Position numbers and translations under genes: made by a program. From contig NZ_VXDB01000004.1 in the NCBI RefSeq assembly GCF_008711325.1, positions 124,001 to 188,000 of the forward strand: a DNA stretch of 64,000 nt. Reading direction: 5' to 3'. The notes beneath the pieces were generated by a model. That model was not told the origin of the DNA. It searched no databases and worked only from the letters and a program-made list of their open reading frames with translations. The stretch is from Roseibium sediminis. GTDB taxonomy: Bacteria > Pseudomonadota > Alphaproteobacteria > Rhizobiales > Stappiaceae. This document shows, piece by piece, positions 1-9,159 of the stretch. Each line of letters opens with the position of its first letter. The first letter of the stretch is position 1.

Positions 1-403
1 TGCTGGCCAGCAAGGCTGTCTGGATGGTTCGGTACCGTTTCGGCGTTTCGGCCAGAATGGCGGCATAGAAGATCGATGTAACTGCCAGAAAGCCGGTCAC
101 CGCGATGTAGATGACTGCATCTCCGAACTCCCTCGCCAATGGCGCTGCTGCAATCCCGCCCGTCGTATAGAGCATCATGCAGACGATAAGCGGTCCGAAC
201 TCGCGTCGCAGTCTCAAGCCACAGGCTAGCCAGACAACGGAGAGAAAGACCAGATACAGCTCATAGGGAGCAGGTTCGCGAATAACGAAACCGGAAAGGA
301 AAATGGCAAGCCAAAGCGCGCCGTTTCCAAGCGCATAGGTCGAAACGAAGTAGCCGGGGTCACCCGGATGGCGGGTGCCATATGTTTCGGCCGCAAGGGT
401 CAA
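1..403 (-). CDS. O-antigen ligase/polymerase-like membrane protein, N-terminal part (cut by window edge)
   Basis: A leftward reading frame stays open from a TTG at 403 to the window edge (about 134 codons), so the C-terminal part is missing. The TTG overlaps the TGA of the upstream sugar transferase, which implies translational coupling. The translation is strongly hydrophobic with about four membrane segments (around residues 25-45, 48-66, 72-90 and 96-118) separated by short charged turns. The position downstream of a polyprenyl sugar transferase and a glycosyltransferase fits a Wzy/O-antigen-ligase type polymerase of an exopolysaccharide locus. The diagnostic ligase domain lies outside the window, so the family is inferred from topology and context; another polytopic membrane protein is possible. 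Confidence 0.5.
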   Translation of the reverse strand, partial: MTLAAETYGTRHPGDPGYFVSTYALGNGALWLAIFLSGFVIREPAPYELYLVFLSVVWLACGLRLRREFGPLIVCMMLYTTGGIAAAPLAREFGDAVIYIAVTGFLAVTSIFYAAILAETPKRYRTIQTALLAS

Positions 404-1992
404 TACGCGTTCTCCGTGTTCAGGAGCTTGAACGGCGTCATCAGGAGGATCTTGAGGTCAAACAGGATCGACCAGTTCTCGATGTAATAGACGTCGCACT
501 CGACACGCTTCTGGATCTTCTCCGGGGTGTCCACTTCACCGCGCCAGCCATTGATCTGCGCCCATCCGGTCACACCGGGCTTCACCTTGTGGCGGGCAAA
601 GTAGCCGTCAACCACTTCATCCCAGGTCTTGTTGTCCGTATGGGCATTGACGGCGTGGGGGCGGGGGCCGACGAGCGACAGGCTGCCAGCCAGCACGTTG
701 AAGAGTTGCGGCAGCTCGTCAATCGAGGTCTTGCGGATGAACCGGCCGACGCTCGTGACGCGAGGATCGTTCTTCGTCACGACCTTCTTGGCATCCGGAT
801 CGGCCAACTCGGTATACATCGAGCGGAACTTCAGAACTTCAACGATCTCGTTGTTGAAGCCGTAGCGCTTCTGGCGGAACAGGATCGGTCCCTTGCTGTT
901 CAGCTTGATCGCAATGGCCGTCCCGATCATCACGGGGGTGAGTGCGACAAGCGCCAGTGTGGCAAAGAAGAGGTCGAACACCCGTTTGGCTACGCCGTCC
1001 CAGTCGGCGATGGGTTTGTCCACCATGTCGACAAAGGGAACCGTGCCGATGAACGATGCGCCACGGCTACGGAACCGCGCTTTGTCTGTGTGGGCTGACA
1101 GGCGAATGTCGACCGGGAGAATCCAGAGTTTGGCAAGCAGCTGCAGGACGCGCTGTTCGGCGCGCAGCGGAATGCAGACGATCAGCATGTCGACCCGAGC
1201 GCGGCGAGCAAACTCGATGAGAGAGTTGATGTTTCCAAGCTTGGGATAGCCTGCAACGACGGGAGGGGACCGGTCATTGGCGCGATCATCGAAGATGCCG
1301 CAAATGCGGATATCGTTGTCGCTCTGGGCTTCCAGCTCGTGGATCAGTTCTGCTGCCGCCGTGCCTCCGCCCACAATGACAGCGCGGCGCTCGAGGCGTC
1401 CCTGCGTCATCCAGTGGCGCACGCAGAAATAGACTCCGGTCCGGAACAACGTCATGCCGATCGCGGTGACCATGAACCAGAACCCAATCCAGTCAAGTGA
1501 CGCGACTTCGCCAAACGGTGTTGTTGTGTGCAGGCCGATCATCGTACCGAAAGCCAAGGCAACCGCGGCCAGAACACGGCCCAGCTGCGAAACACTTTGG
1601 CGCATCACCGACACCTGATAGGCATCCGCAGCCTGCATGAATGCCAGAGCCAAGAGCGTGGTAATGGCAATCACGCTGGCGAGCCGCAGATCCGTTCCAA
1701 TGACATCCAAGTAGCTGATGCCGGATCCAAGAGCACCAAATACAAGAATGCAAAGGTCGGTAAAGCGTACCGTGCCTGCCAGAACCTGCACAGAAATGCC
1801 GTCGTCGCGAAGCGAATCCGCAATTTCCTGCGCCTCCGGCGAAAGGAGGTGATCAACCTCCGGGTCGACGTTTCCGGTTTTCCATGACGGGTTTTCAACA
1901 CTCGCCTGCAGCCTGCGCTGGAGGGCCAGCGCGGGGTTGGGGGCCGGCGGTGGTGCTTTTTGATCGAGTATTTCGCGGGCTGAAATGGTCAT
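400..1992 (-). CDS. Undecaprenyl-phosphate hexose-1-phosphate transferase (WcaJ/ExoY-type initiating sugar transferase)
   Basis: This 530-residue membrane enzyme would start polysaccharide repeat-unit synthesis by transferring a sugar phosphate from a nucleotide sugar to undecaprenyl phosphate. Four N-terminal membrane helices (about residues 75-190) are followed by a Rossmann-like segment with [14 protein letters not shown] (about 205-220) and a fifth hydrophobic helix (about 340-365). The C-terminal bacterial sugar-transferase domain carries [30 protein letters not shown] and [16 protein letters not shown], which are the family catalytic blocks. Size and N-terminal helices make it WcaJ-like rather than the short ExoY form. 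It overlaps the upstream glycosyltransferase by 4 bases (ATGA). The sugar (glucose or galactose) cannot be read from the sequence. Confidence 0.93.
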   Translation of the reverse strand: MTISAREILDQKAPPPAPNPALALQRRLQASVENPSWKTGNVDPEVDHLLSPEAQEIADSLRDDGISVQVLAGTVRFTDLCILVFGALGSGISYLDVIGTDLRLASVIAITTLLALAFMQAADAYQVSVMRQSVSQLGRVLAAVALAFGTMIGLHTTTPFGEVASLDWIGFWFMVTAIGMTLFRTGVYFCVRHWMTQGRLERRAVIVGGGTAAAELIHELEAQSDNDIRICGIFDDRANDRSPPVVAGYPKLGNINSLIEFARRARVDMLIVCIPLRAEQRVLQLLAKLWILPVDIRLSAHTDKARFRSRGASFIGTVPFVDMVDKPIADWDGVAKRVFDLFFATLALVALTPVMIGTAIAIKLNSKGPILFRQKRYGFNNEIVEVLKFRSMYTELADPDAKKVVTKNDPRVTSVGRFIRKTSIDELPQLFNVLAGSLSLVGPRPHAVNAHTDNKTWDEVVDGYFARHKVKPGVTGWAQINGWRGEVDTPEKIQKRVECDVYYIENWSILFDLKILLMTPFKLLNTENAY

Positions 1993-3221
1993 CGGATTTG
2001 TCGTGTTTTGGCGAAATAGGATTGTGTATGCGATGCGACGTCATCGACCGCTTTATCTGTACGAGCGTCATTGCTGGGAACGGGATGACCCCTGAGCTCC
2101 TTGTAGAGATCCGTGATCCGCTCGCTCATGAGATCGGCGGAAAAGGTCTCTGCCAGACAAGAACGTAGCCCCTTGGCGGTGCGTGCCATGTCCTGGGAGT
2201 TCGACAAGGCCTGGAGCATGGCAGCGGTCAAACCGCCAAGATGCCCCGGCTCGACCAGCCGATCGGCGTATTTGCCGAAGACTTCAGGAATGCCGCCGAC
2301 ACGGGTAGCGATCAGCGGCCGTTCTGCGGCGATCGTTTCCAGAACGATATAGGGCATCGCTTCAGCGCGAGAGGGAACGACCACTGTCTTTGCAAGCTGC
2401 AAGGCCATGCGATAGGGCATGGCGCCTTGAAAGGTGACCTTCTCCTCAAGCCCATAAGTATGGACCATTCGCCGATAGCGGTCCTCATCCGGCCCTTCGC
2501 CAACGATACGTGCTGTTGGAGCGGTGCCTGTCGCGAGCTTGATGTTGTTGAGGGCCTCAATGAAGAGATCCGTGCCCTTGAGGTCACGCAACATGCCGAT
2601 GAACAGGAAGTCTACAGCGTCAGGACCAACTGAAACAGGCGAAAATTCCTCGGGCTTCAATCCGTTATAGACGACGCGGCTTGATGCGGTCGGGAGGCAG
2701 ACCTTGCTCTCGAAGGCTGCCCTTTCATAGTCCGACACGAAGACCAGACCGTCGGTCATCCGGCTGAACAGACGCTCAAGCGTGTGATAAACGCGGCCCT
2801 CGATCCGGTTTGGATCATAATGAAGGCTGCCGCCATGCGGAGAATAGAGACGCGTGACGTCCTGTCCCTTCATGCGAAGGATTGATCCGATGATGCGGCT
2901 GTAGGCGCCACCCTTGGCGCCATGACCGTGGAGGACATCGGGCTCAAGGTTGCGAACATGATTATAGAGGGCGTGTGCGGCCTTGAAATCCGCGACCGAA
3001 AGCTGGCGCTTCATTGGAAAGCGGCCAATGCCAAGGCTCAGCCGTGGACGCAACTCGTCCAGCAAGGCGTTGTCGTATGTGCTGCCCGTTGAACTGTCGC
3101 AGATCAGTCCAACTTCGTGTCCCTGATCAACCTGACATTCGGCCAGGTCCCGGATATGGCGAAAGATGCCGCCAATGGGCGATCGGACACAATGGACAAT
3201 CCGAAGCGTGTTCGTTGTCAT
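1989..3221 (-). CDS. GT4-type glycosyltransferase for exopolysaccharide synthesis
   Basis: This 410-residue cytosolic enzyme has a GT-B fold: an N-terminal Rossmann domain beginning LRIVHCVRSPIGGIFRHIRD with the glycine-rich acceptor loop, and a C-terminal GT4 domain. The C-terminal half holds DFLFIGMLRDLKGTDLFIEA, the donor loop RIVGEGPDEDRYR, and the retaining-GT signature EAMPYIVLE (E-x7-E). It lies between the export lipoprotein and the initiating sugar transferase, so it probably adds a later sugar to the lipid-linked repeat unit. The donor and acceptor are not predictable. The last 30 residues are polar and weakly conserved-looking. Translation of the sugar transferase is coupled to its 3' end. 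Confidence 0.9.
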   Translation of the reverse strand: MTTNTLRIVHCVRSPIGGIFRHIRDLAECQVDQGHEVGLICDSSTGSTYDNALLDELRPRLSLGIGRFPMKRQLSVADFKAAHALYNHVRNLEPDVLHGHGAKGGAYSRIIGSILRMKGQDVTRLYSPHGGSLHYDPNRIEGRVYHTLERLFSRMTDGLVFVSDYERAAFESKVCLPTASSRVVYNGLKPEEFSPVSVGPDAVDFLFIGMLRDLKGTDLFIEALNNIKLATGTAPTARIVGEGPDEDRYRRMVHTYGLEEKVTFQGAMPYRMALQLAKTVVVPSRAEAMPYIVLETIAAERPLIATRVGGIPEVFGKYADRLVEPGHLGGLTAAMLQALSNSQDMARTAKGLRSCLAETFSADLMSERITDLYKELRGHPVPSNDARTDKAVDDVASHTQSYFAKTRQIR

Positions 3222-3328
3222 TGCGCAGGTTCCCTGTTTCCGCCCTCGGGTCTCTTTTTGGACCTGTAGGGTTGGTTACCTGCACATTATCGAAAACAGA
3301 TGAGTCCCCGGTTAATTCCCGATACTTG

Positions 3329-3886
3329 TCAGAAATACCGTTCTCGCACGTAGATTGTGTCGCCGGGCCGGATCGGGTCCGAAATGGGAACACGTCCGTT
3401 TATGATTTCACCATTGATCTGACGGGTGACATCGACATCGGCTTGTTGCGCCCGGGTCGAGAAACCACCTGCAGTCGCGATCGCATTCTGCACCGTCATG
3501 CCGGGGACATAGTTATATTGGCCCGCGCTTTGCACCTCACCCATGACAAAGACCGGGCGATAGGTATCCACTTCAACAGAAACATCCGGATCACGCAGGT
3601 AGCCCTGCTTCAGCTTCCGGGCAATTTCGGTTGCCAGCTCTTGCTGTGTCATGCCGCGTGCTGCCACGCTGCCGATCAGGGGGAAGGAAATATATCCTGC
3701 TTGATCAATGGTATAGGTGTTGGAGAGGTCGTTTTGGCCGAACACGAGGATGCGCAGCCTGTCGCTGGAGTCCAGCTGATAGGGCTGAGTAAGGATCTCA
3801 TGAAACGCGGTGGGTGGGCGCTTGTATCCGCTGCATGCGGTCAGCAGCCCGCACACAACCAAAACAAGGAACGCGCGAAACGACAT
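3329..3886 (-). CDS. Polysaccharide export outer-membrane lipoprotein (Wza/ExoF-type)
   Basis: This 185-residue protein has a lipoprotein signal (MSFRAFLVLVVCGLLTAC, lipidated Cys18), so it should sit in the periplasmic leaflet of the outer membrane. Residues about 30-110 form the poly-export domain (YQLDSSDRLRILVFGQNDLS, with the GYISFPLIGSVAARGMT strand pair), followed by one SLBB-type repeat (about 112-165, PVFVMGEVQSAGQYNYVPGMT). It is about half the length of Wza, which has two SLBB repeats and a long C-terminal amphipathic helix, and so resembles the short alphaproteobacterial form. It is the first gene of the leftward set and is divergent from the ExoP-like gene, its expected inner-membrane partner. 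Confidence 0.92.
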   Translation of the reverse strand: MSFRAFLVLVVCGLLTACSGYKRPPTAFHEILTQPYQLDSSDRLRILVFGQNDLSNTYTIDQAGYISFPLIGSVAARGMTQQELATEIARKLKQGYLRDPDVSVEVDTYRPVFVMGEVQSAGQYNYVPGMTVQNAIATAGGFSTRAQQADVDVTRQINGEIINGRVPISDPIRPGDTIYVRERYF

Positions 3887-4083
3887 TAAAGACTCTCCAA
3901 AGATGCAAAGTCACAATCGCAATCTATGGTTAATGGGAGGTGAAGGTCTGCCTGAGGTCGATAAATTTAGCGTAAAAATTGCAGCAATAAATATTAACGC
4001 GATAATCAGTGCGGGGAGGGGGTGTTTAACTGATCGCTTACCCTATTTCGTCATAGTTGCGATGACCTCGTGGAGTTTTTGCA
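3887..4083. promoter_or_regulatory. Divergent promoter region between export lipoprotein and ExoP-like genes
   Basis: These 197 bases separate two divergent polysaccharide-export genes and must hold both promoters. The middle part (about 3960-4005) is clearly more AT-rich than the surrounding genes. I could not assign -35/-10 pairs or an operator with confidence. Confidence 0.45.
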
Positions 4084-6405
4084 ATGAGCACTGCGCGTAA
4101 CGCAGACTATGATCCTGATATGGCGCTGGACCTCGGCGGAATCGTTCGTGCGATTTTCCGCTCGTTGTTCTGGTTGTTGCCGCTCATTGTGCTTGTCTGC
4201 ATGGGCACGCTTTTTGTTCTCCAGTTCGTTCCGTCCAAATACAAGGGTGAAGCACGTCTTCTTATAGAGAGTAAGGAGTCGGAGATCCCCGGCGGGTCGC
4301 GCGGTGTTGAGGTCGAACGTGCGGTTCTGGACAGCGAAGGTGTTGCCAGCCAGGTGCAATTGCTGAAATCAGCCGATCTTGCACGCAAGGTCGTCCGCAA
4401 GCTGGATCTCGCTTCCATTGAGGAGTTCAATGCCGACAAGAGCGATAAGCTTTTTAATCGTCTGCTGATCGAGGCGGGGCTTGATCGTCAGCCGCTTCCT
4501 TCCACGGTCGAGGAACGTGTCCTCAAGCACTACTACGAGAACCTCGCGATCTATCGTCTTGAGGATTCCCGCGTCATTGCGGTCGAATATTCCGCTGAAG
4601 ACCCTCAGCTTGCAGCGCTCGTTGCCAACACCATCCTGGATGAGTACATCGCGCTGCAGTCATCGGCGAAGCGTGAAACAACGGAAGTGGCAGCATCTTC
4701 TCTGGAACCGCAGATTGCCCAGCTGGAAGATGAGGTCCGGGTAGCTCAGCAGGCCGTCGAGGATTTCCGTGCTCAGGCCGATCTCCTGATCGGCACCGAC
4801 AACGTGCCGCTGGCCCAGTCACAGCTCGCCGAGATCAGCAGCGAATATTCTTCAGCTCAGGCCTCCAAGGCAGAAGCACAGGCAAAGGCAGACCTCATTC
4901 GCGAACTTCTGAATTCCGGCGGGTCGCTTGAGACGGCTTCGGAAGTTCTGGAATCCCCGTTGATCCAGCGTCTGCGCGAGCGTCAGGTTGCCATTCAGTC
5001 GAATATCGCGGAACTCTCCATCACGCTGCTGCCGAACCATCCGCAGCTGCGCGCCCTGAACTCGCAGCTCAGCGACTATGATCGCCAGATCAGGTCCGAG
5101 GCTCGCAAGGTGCTGCAGGGATTGGAAAACAATGCAAAGGTTGCCAGTCAGCAGGCGAGGGCGCTTGAAACGCGGCTGAACGAGCTCAAGCAGGAAGCTG
5201 CGAAATCGAACGACGATCTGGTGCGCCTGAGCGAACTGCAACGCGTGGCAAATGCCAAGGCATCGCAGCTTGAATCAGTCATGGCAAAGTTCCGTGAGGC
5301 TGACACCCGGTTGCGGTCACAGGTTCTGCCTGCAGATGCGCGGATCATTTCCCGGGCCCGCGTCCCGGTCGAGGCTTATACACCCAAGGTATTTGCAACC
5401 ACGGTCATCGCCGCCCTCATCACGTTCCTGCTTGGCTGCACATTGGTATTGATGCGCGAGTTTCTGTCCGGCCGCGCCGTCCGTCAGGTTTCCTACGGTG
5501 GCCACCGTGGGGCACGTTCGTCCGAGCCGCCCGAAGTTGTTCGCCAATGGATCGAGGAAGACGAGCGCCGTGATGATCGCTCCAGACGAAGAGCACCGTC
5601 ACGAGAAGGAGCATCCGCAAGGGACAGTGCGTTCGCGCCGACCGGATACGGGTTCTATTCTGCCAGCAACTACGATTTGTCGCCCCAGCGGGGCGATCGC
5701 GCTGAAAGCCATGTCTCTGACCTGAAGCCGCAATCCGAGGCCGCACAGGATAATGGCAAACTGAGTGGTATGGCTGCCGCCCTGAAAGCTGCTGACGAAA
5801 TGATGGCTGCCGGTCCGAAGCCGACCCGCAAGAAGGATGAATACGTCCTTCCCGAAGGCCACGAGATCAATGGACGTTATGTTGTCTTGAGCGTTGATGA
5901 GCCTGATGTTTCACACGCGGTAGCCTTCGAATTGGCTCGCTCTGCCGCAATGGCCGGCAGGTCAGCGGTCTTTGTCGAGGTCTTCCCGGAAGACATCGAT
6001 CCCGATGGAGCGCCGGGCTTCTCCGATCTGGTGGCCGGTGAGGAAGTGTTTTCGAAGGTGATCTACCGGGATTCCAAAACCAATGCCCACATCATCGAGG
6101 CGGGGACAGTGCCGATCACCGATGAAATGGCAAAGGACGAACGGTTCGGTCGGGCGCTTGAGGCTCTGGCCAAGACACATGATGTCGTTGTCATTGATCT
6201 CGGGGCGATCGACGGGTCTCAGGCCAGCGCCAACATCCTTGGCTTTGCCGAGCAGGTGATCATCGGTGCAAGCTCTGATGAGTATGCGCAGGATCTTTCC
6301 GATGCCGCGAAGGTGCTGAAACTGAACACGGGCAACAAGGTCGACATTCTGTATCAGCCGAAGAAGGCCAGCGGTCGTGGACGCGGCCCCGGATACGCTG
6401 CCTGA
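4084..6405 (+). CDS. ExoP/GumC-type polysaccharide chain-length protein with degenerate tyrosine-kinase domain
   Basis: This 773-residue inner-membrane protein has the Wzz architecture: TM1 (about 24-45), a large periplasmic part with long coiled coils (about 190-400) and TM2 (about 437-460) after the proline-containing SRARVPVEAYTPK segment. It would control chain length and couple synthesis to the divergent Wza-like exporter. A low-complexity linker (about 465-590) leads to a C-terminal domain aligned with the BY-kinase/ExoP ATPase (about 593-760). The Walker A loop expected after YVVLSV is replaced by DEPDVSH (605-611) with no GKS/GKT, and the Tyr-rich C-terminal tail is absent. A Walker A'-like strand VVVIDLGAI (701-709) remains. 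The catalytic function is therefore probably lost. The ATG at 4084 begins just upstream of the hydrophobic TM1. Confidence 0.9.
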   Translation: MSTARNADYDPDMALDLGGIVRAIFRSLFWLLPLIVLVCMGTLFVLQFVPSKYKGEARLLIESKESEIPGGSRGVEVERAVLDSEGVASQVQLLKSADLARKVVRKLDLASIEEFNADKSDKLFNRLLIEAGLDRQPLPSTVEERVLKHYYENLAIYRLEDSRVIAVEYSAEDPQLAALVANTILDEYIALQSSAKRETTEVAASSLEPQIAQLEDEVRVAQQAVEDFRAQADLLIGTDNVPLAQSQLAEISSEYSSAQASKAEAQAKADLIRELLNSGGSLETASEVLESPLIQRLRERQVAIQSNIAELSITLLPNHPQLRALNSQLSDYDRQIRSEARKVLQGLENNAKVASQQARALETRLNELKQEAAKSNDDLVRLSELQRVANAKASQLESVMAKFREADTRLRSQVLPADARIISRARVPVEAYTPKVFATTVIAALITFLLGCTLVLMREFLSGRAVRQVSYGGHRGARSSEPPEVVRQWIEEDERRDDRSRRRAPSREGASARDSAFAPTGYGFYSASNYDLSPQRGDRAESHVSDLKPQSEAAQDNGKLSGMAAALKAADEMMAAGPKPTRKKDEYVLPEGHEINGRYVVLSVDEPDVSHAVAFELARSAAMAGRSAVFVEVFPEDIDPDGAPGFSDLVAGEEVFSKVIYRDSKTNAHIIEAGTVPITDEMAKDERFGRALEALAKTHDVVVIDLGAIDGSQASANILGFAEQVIIGASSDEYAQDLSDAAKVLKLNTGNKVDILYQPKKASGRGRGPGYAA

Positions 6406-6438
6406 TTTTCATCGTCGAGTGCTGGATTGGCCACAGTG

Positions 6439-7584
6439 TCAAGAGGCCTGATCGTGCCCGCGTGCCATGAGGCGCCGCGCCTTGCGAATGCCTGACCAAA
6501 GGGTCGGGGAATTGCGAACTCTCGTCTTCAGGCGGGTCTTGGCACGGTCGAGTGCAGCCACAGCTTTCCCCTTGGCAGACACGGCGAGATAACAGTCGGA
6601 CAGAGAGGCCGGTTCGGTCCAGCCATGTTTGTATCTTTCATCGCCAAGTCCGAGGTCGAGAAACCGGATGGCAGGATCAGCACACGCGTATCGGATGATT
6701 TCCATCAGCAAGACGATACCGGGGCTTTGCGGAAAGAACTCGTCATGAGCAAGGCTGTTGGCGTACCCAAACAGAGTGTCGCCTTGACGAAGGCACAGGT
6801 AGGTTGCGCGCGGTTCGTCGGCGACATCCAAGGCCCATGCCTGAAATGTGAGTCCTTCCTGATCGATTGAGGCAAGGGTCTTCAAAAATTCCTGCGATGC
6901 CTCATCCGAAAAGGCATTCGGAATACCGGTCAGGCTCTCCCGGCGTGCTCTCTGGTCGAGGAAGATATCCAGAATGGCGTTCGTCTCGCTCGGGGTTGAG
7001 CCAAGTCGCACCCTGTATCCACCAGCCTCTTCCAGTGCCCGTTTCTTGCGCTGAAGCTTCTTGCGTGTCGCCTTGCTCTGTGTCGCTTTGAAAAATGCGT
7101 CGAAATCGTCGGTCACTTCGCCGACAAAGATCATGCTGGGGCTTTGTGTCGCGGTCTCAAGAAGAAGAGGGTGTTGGCGCTCGTGCCACGTGTCTGGGAT
7201 ATTTTGAAGCGATATCAGGTTCGCACCTGTGTGCTGCGCGATGTCCGCAAGCAGCCGTTGCGCGGTTTCTCCGGTCATTTCCTGATAGAAATTCTTCGCC
7301 CACACGCCCGTATTCTGGTTTCCTTTATCTGCTCCGAGAAAGCTTAGTTCGCGGATGCCCATGCGACGTGTCAGTTGAAAAGGCAGGAGTCCAACAACTG
7401 TGCCCTCCTGCAGGATGACTGCTATCCTGCATTCCGGTACCTTGGACTTGCGGGCAGCTGCCGTGTAGGATAAACACCATCCTACTGACTGATAGGGAGA
7501 AAGTAGCGCATCGCCGGAAAGAGCGCCCCAATAGCCGGTCGCTGCCTCAACGCTCTGTTCAATCCTGATCTGGAAGCTTGTCAA
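6439..7584 (-). CDS. CelD/BcsL-type GNAT acyltransferase (FemAB-like fold)
   Basis: This 381-residue soluble protein matches the layout of the acetyltransferase family linked to cellulose and exopolysaccharide synthesis: an N-terminal alpha/beta GNAT-like half (DALLSPYQSVGWCLSYTAAA), a basic linker with KATRKKLQRKKRALEEAGG (about residues 168-186), and a C-terminal GNAT half (LFGYANSLAHDEFFPQSPGI, then RFLDLGLGDERYKHGW). The FLDLGxGDExYKxxW block is typical of the family. It may acylate a sugar residue or a lipid-linked intermediate. It converges on the ExoP-like gene with 33 bases between stops and is divergent from the polysaccharide deacetylase. Substrate and acyl donor are unknown. Confidence 0.85.
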   Translation of the reverse strand: MTSFQIRIEQSVEAATGYWGALSGDALLSPYQSVGWCLSYTAAARKSKVPECRIAVILQEGTVVGLLPFQLTRRMGIRELSFLGADKGNQNTGVWAKNFYQEMTGETAQRLLADIAQHTGANLISLQNIPDTWHERQHPLLLETATQSPSMIFVGEVTDDFDAFFKATQSKATRKKLQRKKRALEEAGGYRVRLGSTPSETNAILDIFLDQRARRESLTGIPNAFSDEASQEFLKTLASIDQEGLTFQAWALDVADEPRATYLCLRQGDTLFGYANSLAHDEFFPQSPGIVLLMEIIRYACADPAIRFLDLGLGDERYKHGWTEPASLSDCYLAVSAKGKAVAALDRAKTRLKTRVRNSPTLWSGIRKARRLMARGHDQAS

Positions 7585-7753
7585 ACTTTGCCCCGGTTAC
7601 AATTGAGGTGTACATAAGCGATGGATATTTGCCCCTTCGGTCCCGGGGGCCTTGCCGCGTTTCGACGTGAGGTGTTACCAAGGCGAATTCATCGCCAGAA
7701 GTAGCAATAATTGTTAAACATTCAGTATCATAGGATACCCCAGAGATTATCGG

Positions 7754-8863
7754 GTGAGCGAGATGGACAGACGCCACAGGGTGTTTAAAAGCGGCTTAAA
7801 ACTGCTGAATGTCAGCGGTCTTGGCCGTTTTTTGGCTCCTGTCACCCAAGGCTGTGGTGCCGTTTTCATGATGCATCACGTGCGCCCGGCATCCGACAAC
7901 GCCTTTCGGCCGAATGCCCATCTCTCCATTACGCCAGAGTTTCTGCGCTTTTCGGTCAACCGAATTCGCGAAAAGGGCTACGAGATCCTGCATCTTGATG
8001 AAGCAGTGGATCAGCTGAAGACCGGCTACGGTAGCAAGAGATATGCTGTTCTGACCTTTGACGATGGCTACCGGGATAATCTTGAAGTTGCCTATCCGGT
8101 CCTGAAGGAGCTGGACGCGCCTTTCTCTGTTTTCGTTACCAGCGGACTGATTGATCGCACCAGTGAACTCTGGTGGGTGGCAATCGAGCGCCTTGTTGCG
8201 GAAAACAGCGAGTTGGTTATCAGCGGACAGAGCGGGGAAGGGCCCATAAGTTGCGCAACGCCGGAAGAGAAAAATCGGTGCTTCGACCGTCTGATGGATA
8301 TTCTGGGCAAGGATGTTCAGGAGCCGGATCAACGTGCGATCACTCGGGCGCTGGCTGAACGTTATGGTCTGGATCTTGGTGCGCTTGCCAATGAATACAT
8401 GATGACATGGGATGAGCTGCGCGAACTGGCCGCTGATCCTTTGGTCACGATCGGGGCGCACACCCATGACCACTTTGCATTGGCGCGCTTGTCCGAGGGC
8501 GATGCCTGGGCCGATATCGACAAGGGCATGCAGCGCATTGAGCAGGAACTGGGGCTGCGGCCAAGGCATTTCGCCTATCCTTATGGAAAGGCGTTCTCAG
8601 TCTGCGATCGGGATGCCGACTATCTCGAACGGTCCGGTTTCTCGTCTGCGCTGACGACGTTCCCGGGAGTCCTGAACTCGGCCAGTGCGCGGACCCCGAT
8701 GAAACTGCCGCGCATTTCACTGAACGGCCTCTACCAGACCAGCGATATTCTCGACCAGTATCTTACAGGCGCGCCATTTGCGCTCTACAAGGCCGCCAAC
8801 TGGCTTGCGGGCGGGTTCGGGATCAAGTCGTCTTTTTCCCGCCTCTTTCCATCCACCAGATGA
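7754..8863 (+). CDS. Polysaccharide deacetylase (NodB-homology, carbohydrate esterase 4)
   Basis: This 369-residue protein carries the NodB metal-binding signatures: LTFDDGYRDN (about residues 96-105, catalytic base and metal Asp) and IGAHTHDHFALARL (about 234-247, the two metal His), then HFAYPYGK near 275. It should remove N-acetyl groups from a sugar polymer. No signal peptide is evident, so it may act on lipid-linked precursors or be exported another way. The start is a GTG at 7754, and an in-frame ATG three codons later (7763) is an alternative. The gene is divergent from the CelD-like acyltransferase, suggesting shared control of polymer decoration. Its last 41 bases overlap the opposite-strand DUF2842 gene. 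Confidence 0.9.
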   Translation: MSEMDRRHRVFKSGLKLLNVSGLGRFLAPVTQGCGAVFMMHHVRPASDNAFRPNAHLSITPEFLRFSVNRIREKGYEILHLDEAVDQLKTGYGSKRYAVLTFDDGYRDNLEVAYPVLKELDAPFSVFVTSGLIDRTSELWWVAIERLVAENSELVISGQSGEGPISCATPEEKNRCFDRLMDILGKDVQEPDQRAITRALAERYGLDLGALANEYMMTWDELRELAADPLVTIGAHTHDHFALARLSEGDAWADIDKGMQRIEQELGLRPRHFAYPYGKAFSVCDRDADYLERSGFSSALTTFPGVLNSASARTPMKLPRISLNGLYQTSDILDQYLTGAPFALYKAANWLAGGFGIKSSFSRLFPSTR

Positions 8864-9035
8864 TGGCCCCGGCCGGAATGACCCACGCCAGACCGGCAAC
8901 GGCGAAATAGGCAAACACCACCCATCCATCGGCTGTCTGCAGCGTCATGTCGCCAACCACCATGGCGATGAAGGCGTAGCTGATGACAAAGACCACCAGC
9001 AGCACCATGCCGATGAATTTCCTGAGTGAAGGCAT
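8823..9035 (-). CDS. DUF2842 family small membrane protein
   Basis: This 70-residue protein starts at an ATG (9035) with MPSLRKFIGM. It has two membrane helices (about 7-27 and 36-58) and a basic tail ending in GGKKTT. This is the compact two-helix alphaproteobacterial DUF2842 layout, and its location beside ctaA suits a respiratory-membrane neighbour, but the function is unknown. The frame is open for 55 more codons upstream, but that part is polar and unlike the family, so the internal ATG is preferred. The 3' end overlaps the polysaccharide deacetylase gene on the other strand by 41 bases. Confidence 0.75.
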   Translation of the reverse strand: MPSLRKFIGMVLLVVFVISYAFIAMVVGDMTLQTADGWVVFAYFAVAGLAWVIPAGAIIWWMERGGKKTT

Positions 9036-9159
9036 GCCTGTGTTCCTCGCGCAAATGGCCATTTCCCAGCGGTCAAGTGTCGCAAACGCAGGCTGACGAC
9101 TTGCCGATTTCCCTGTGCACCTATATCTCACCCGGTCAAAGGTCAAATCCGGGACGCGC

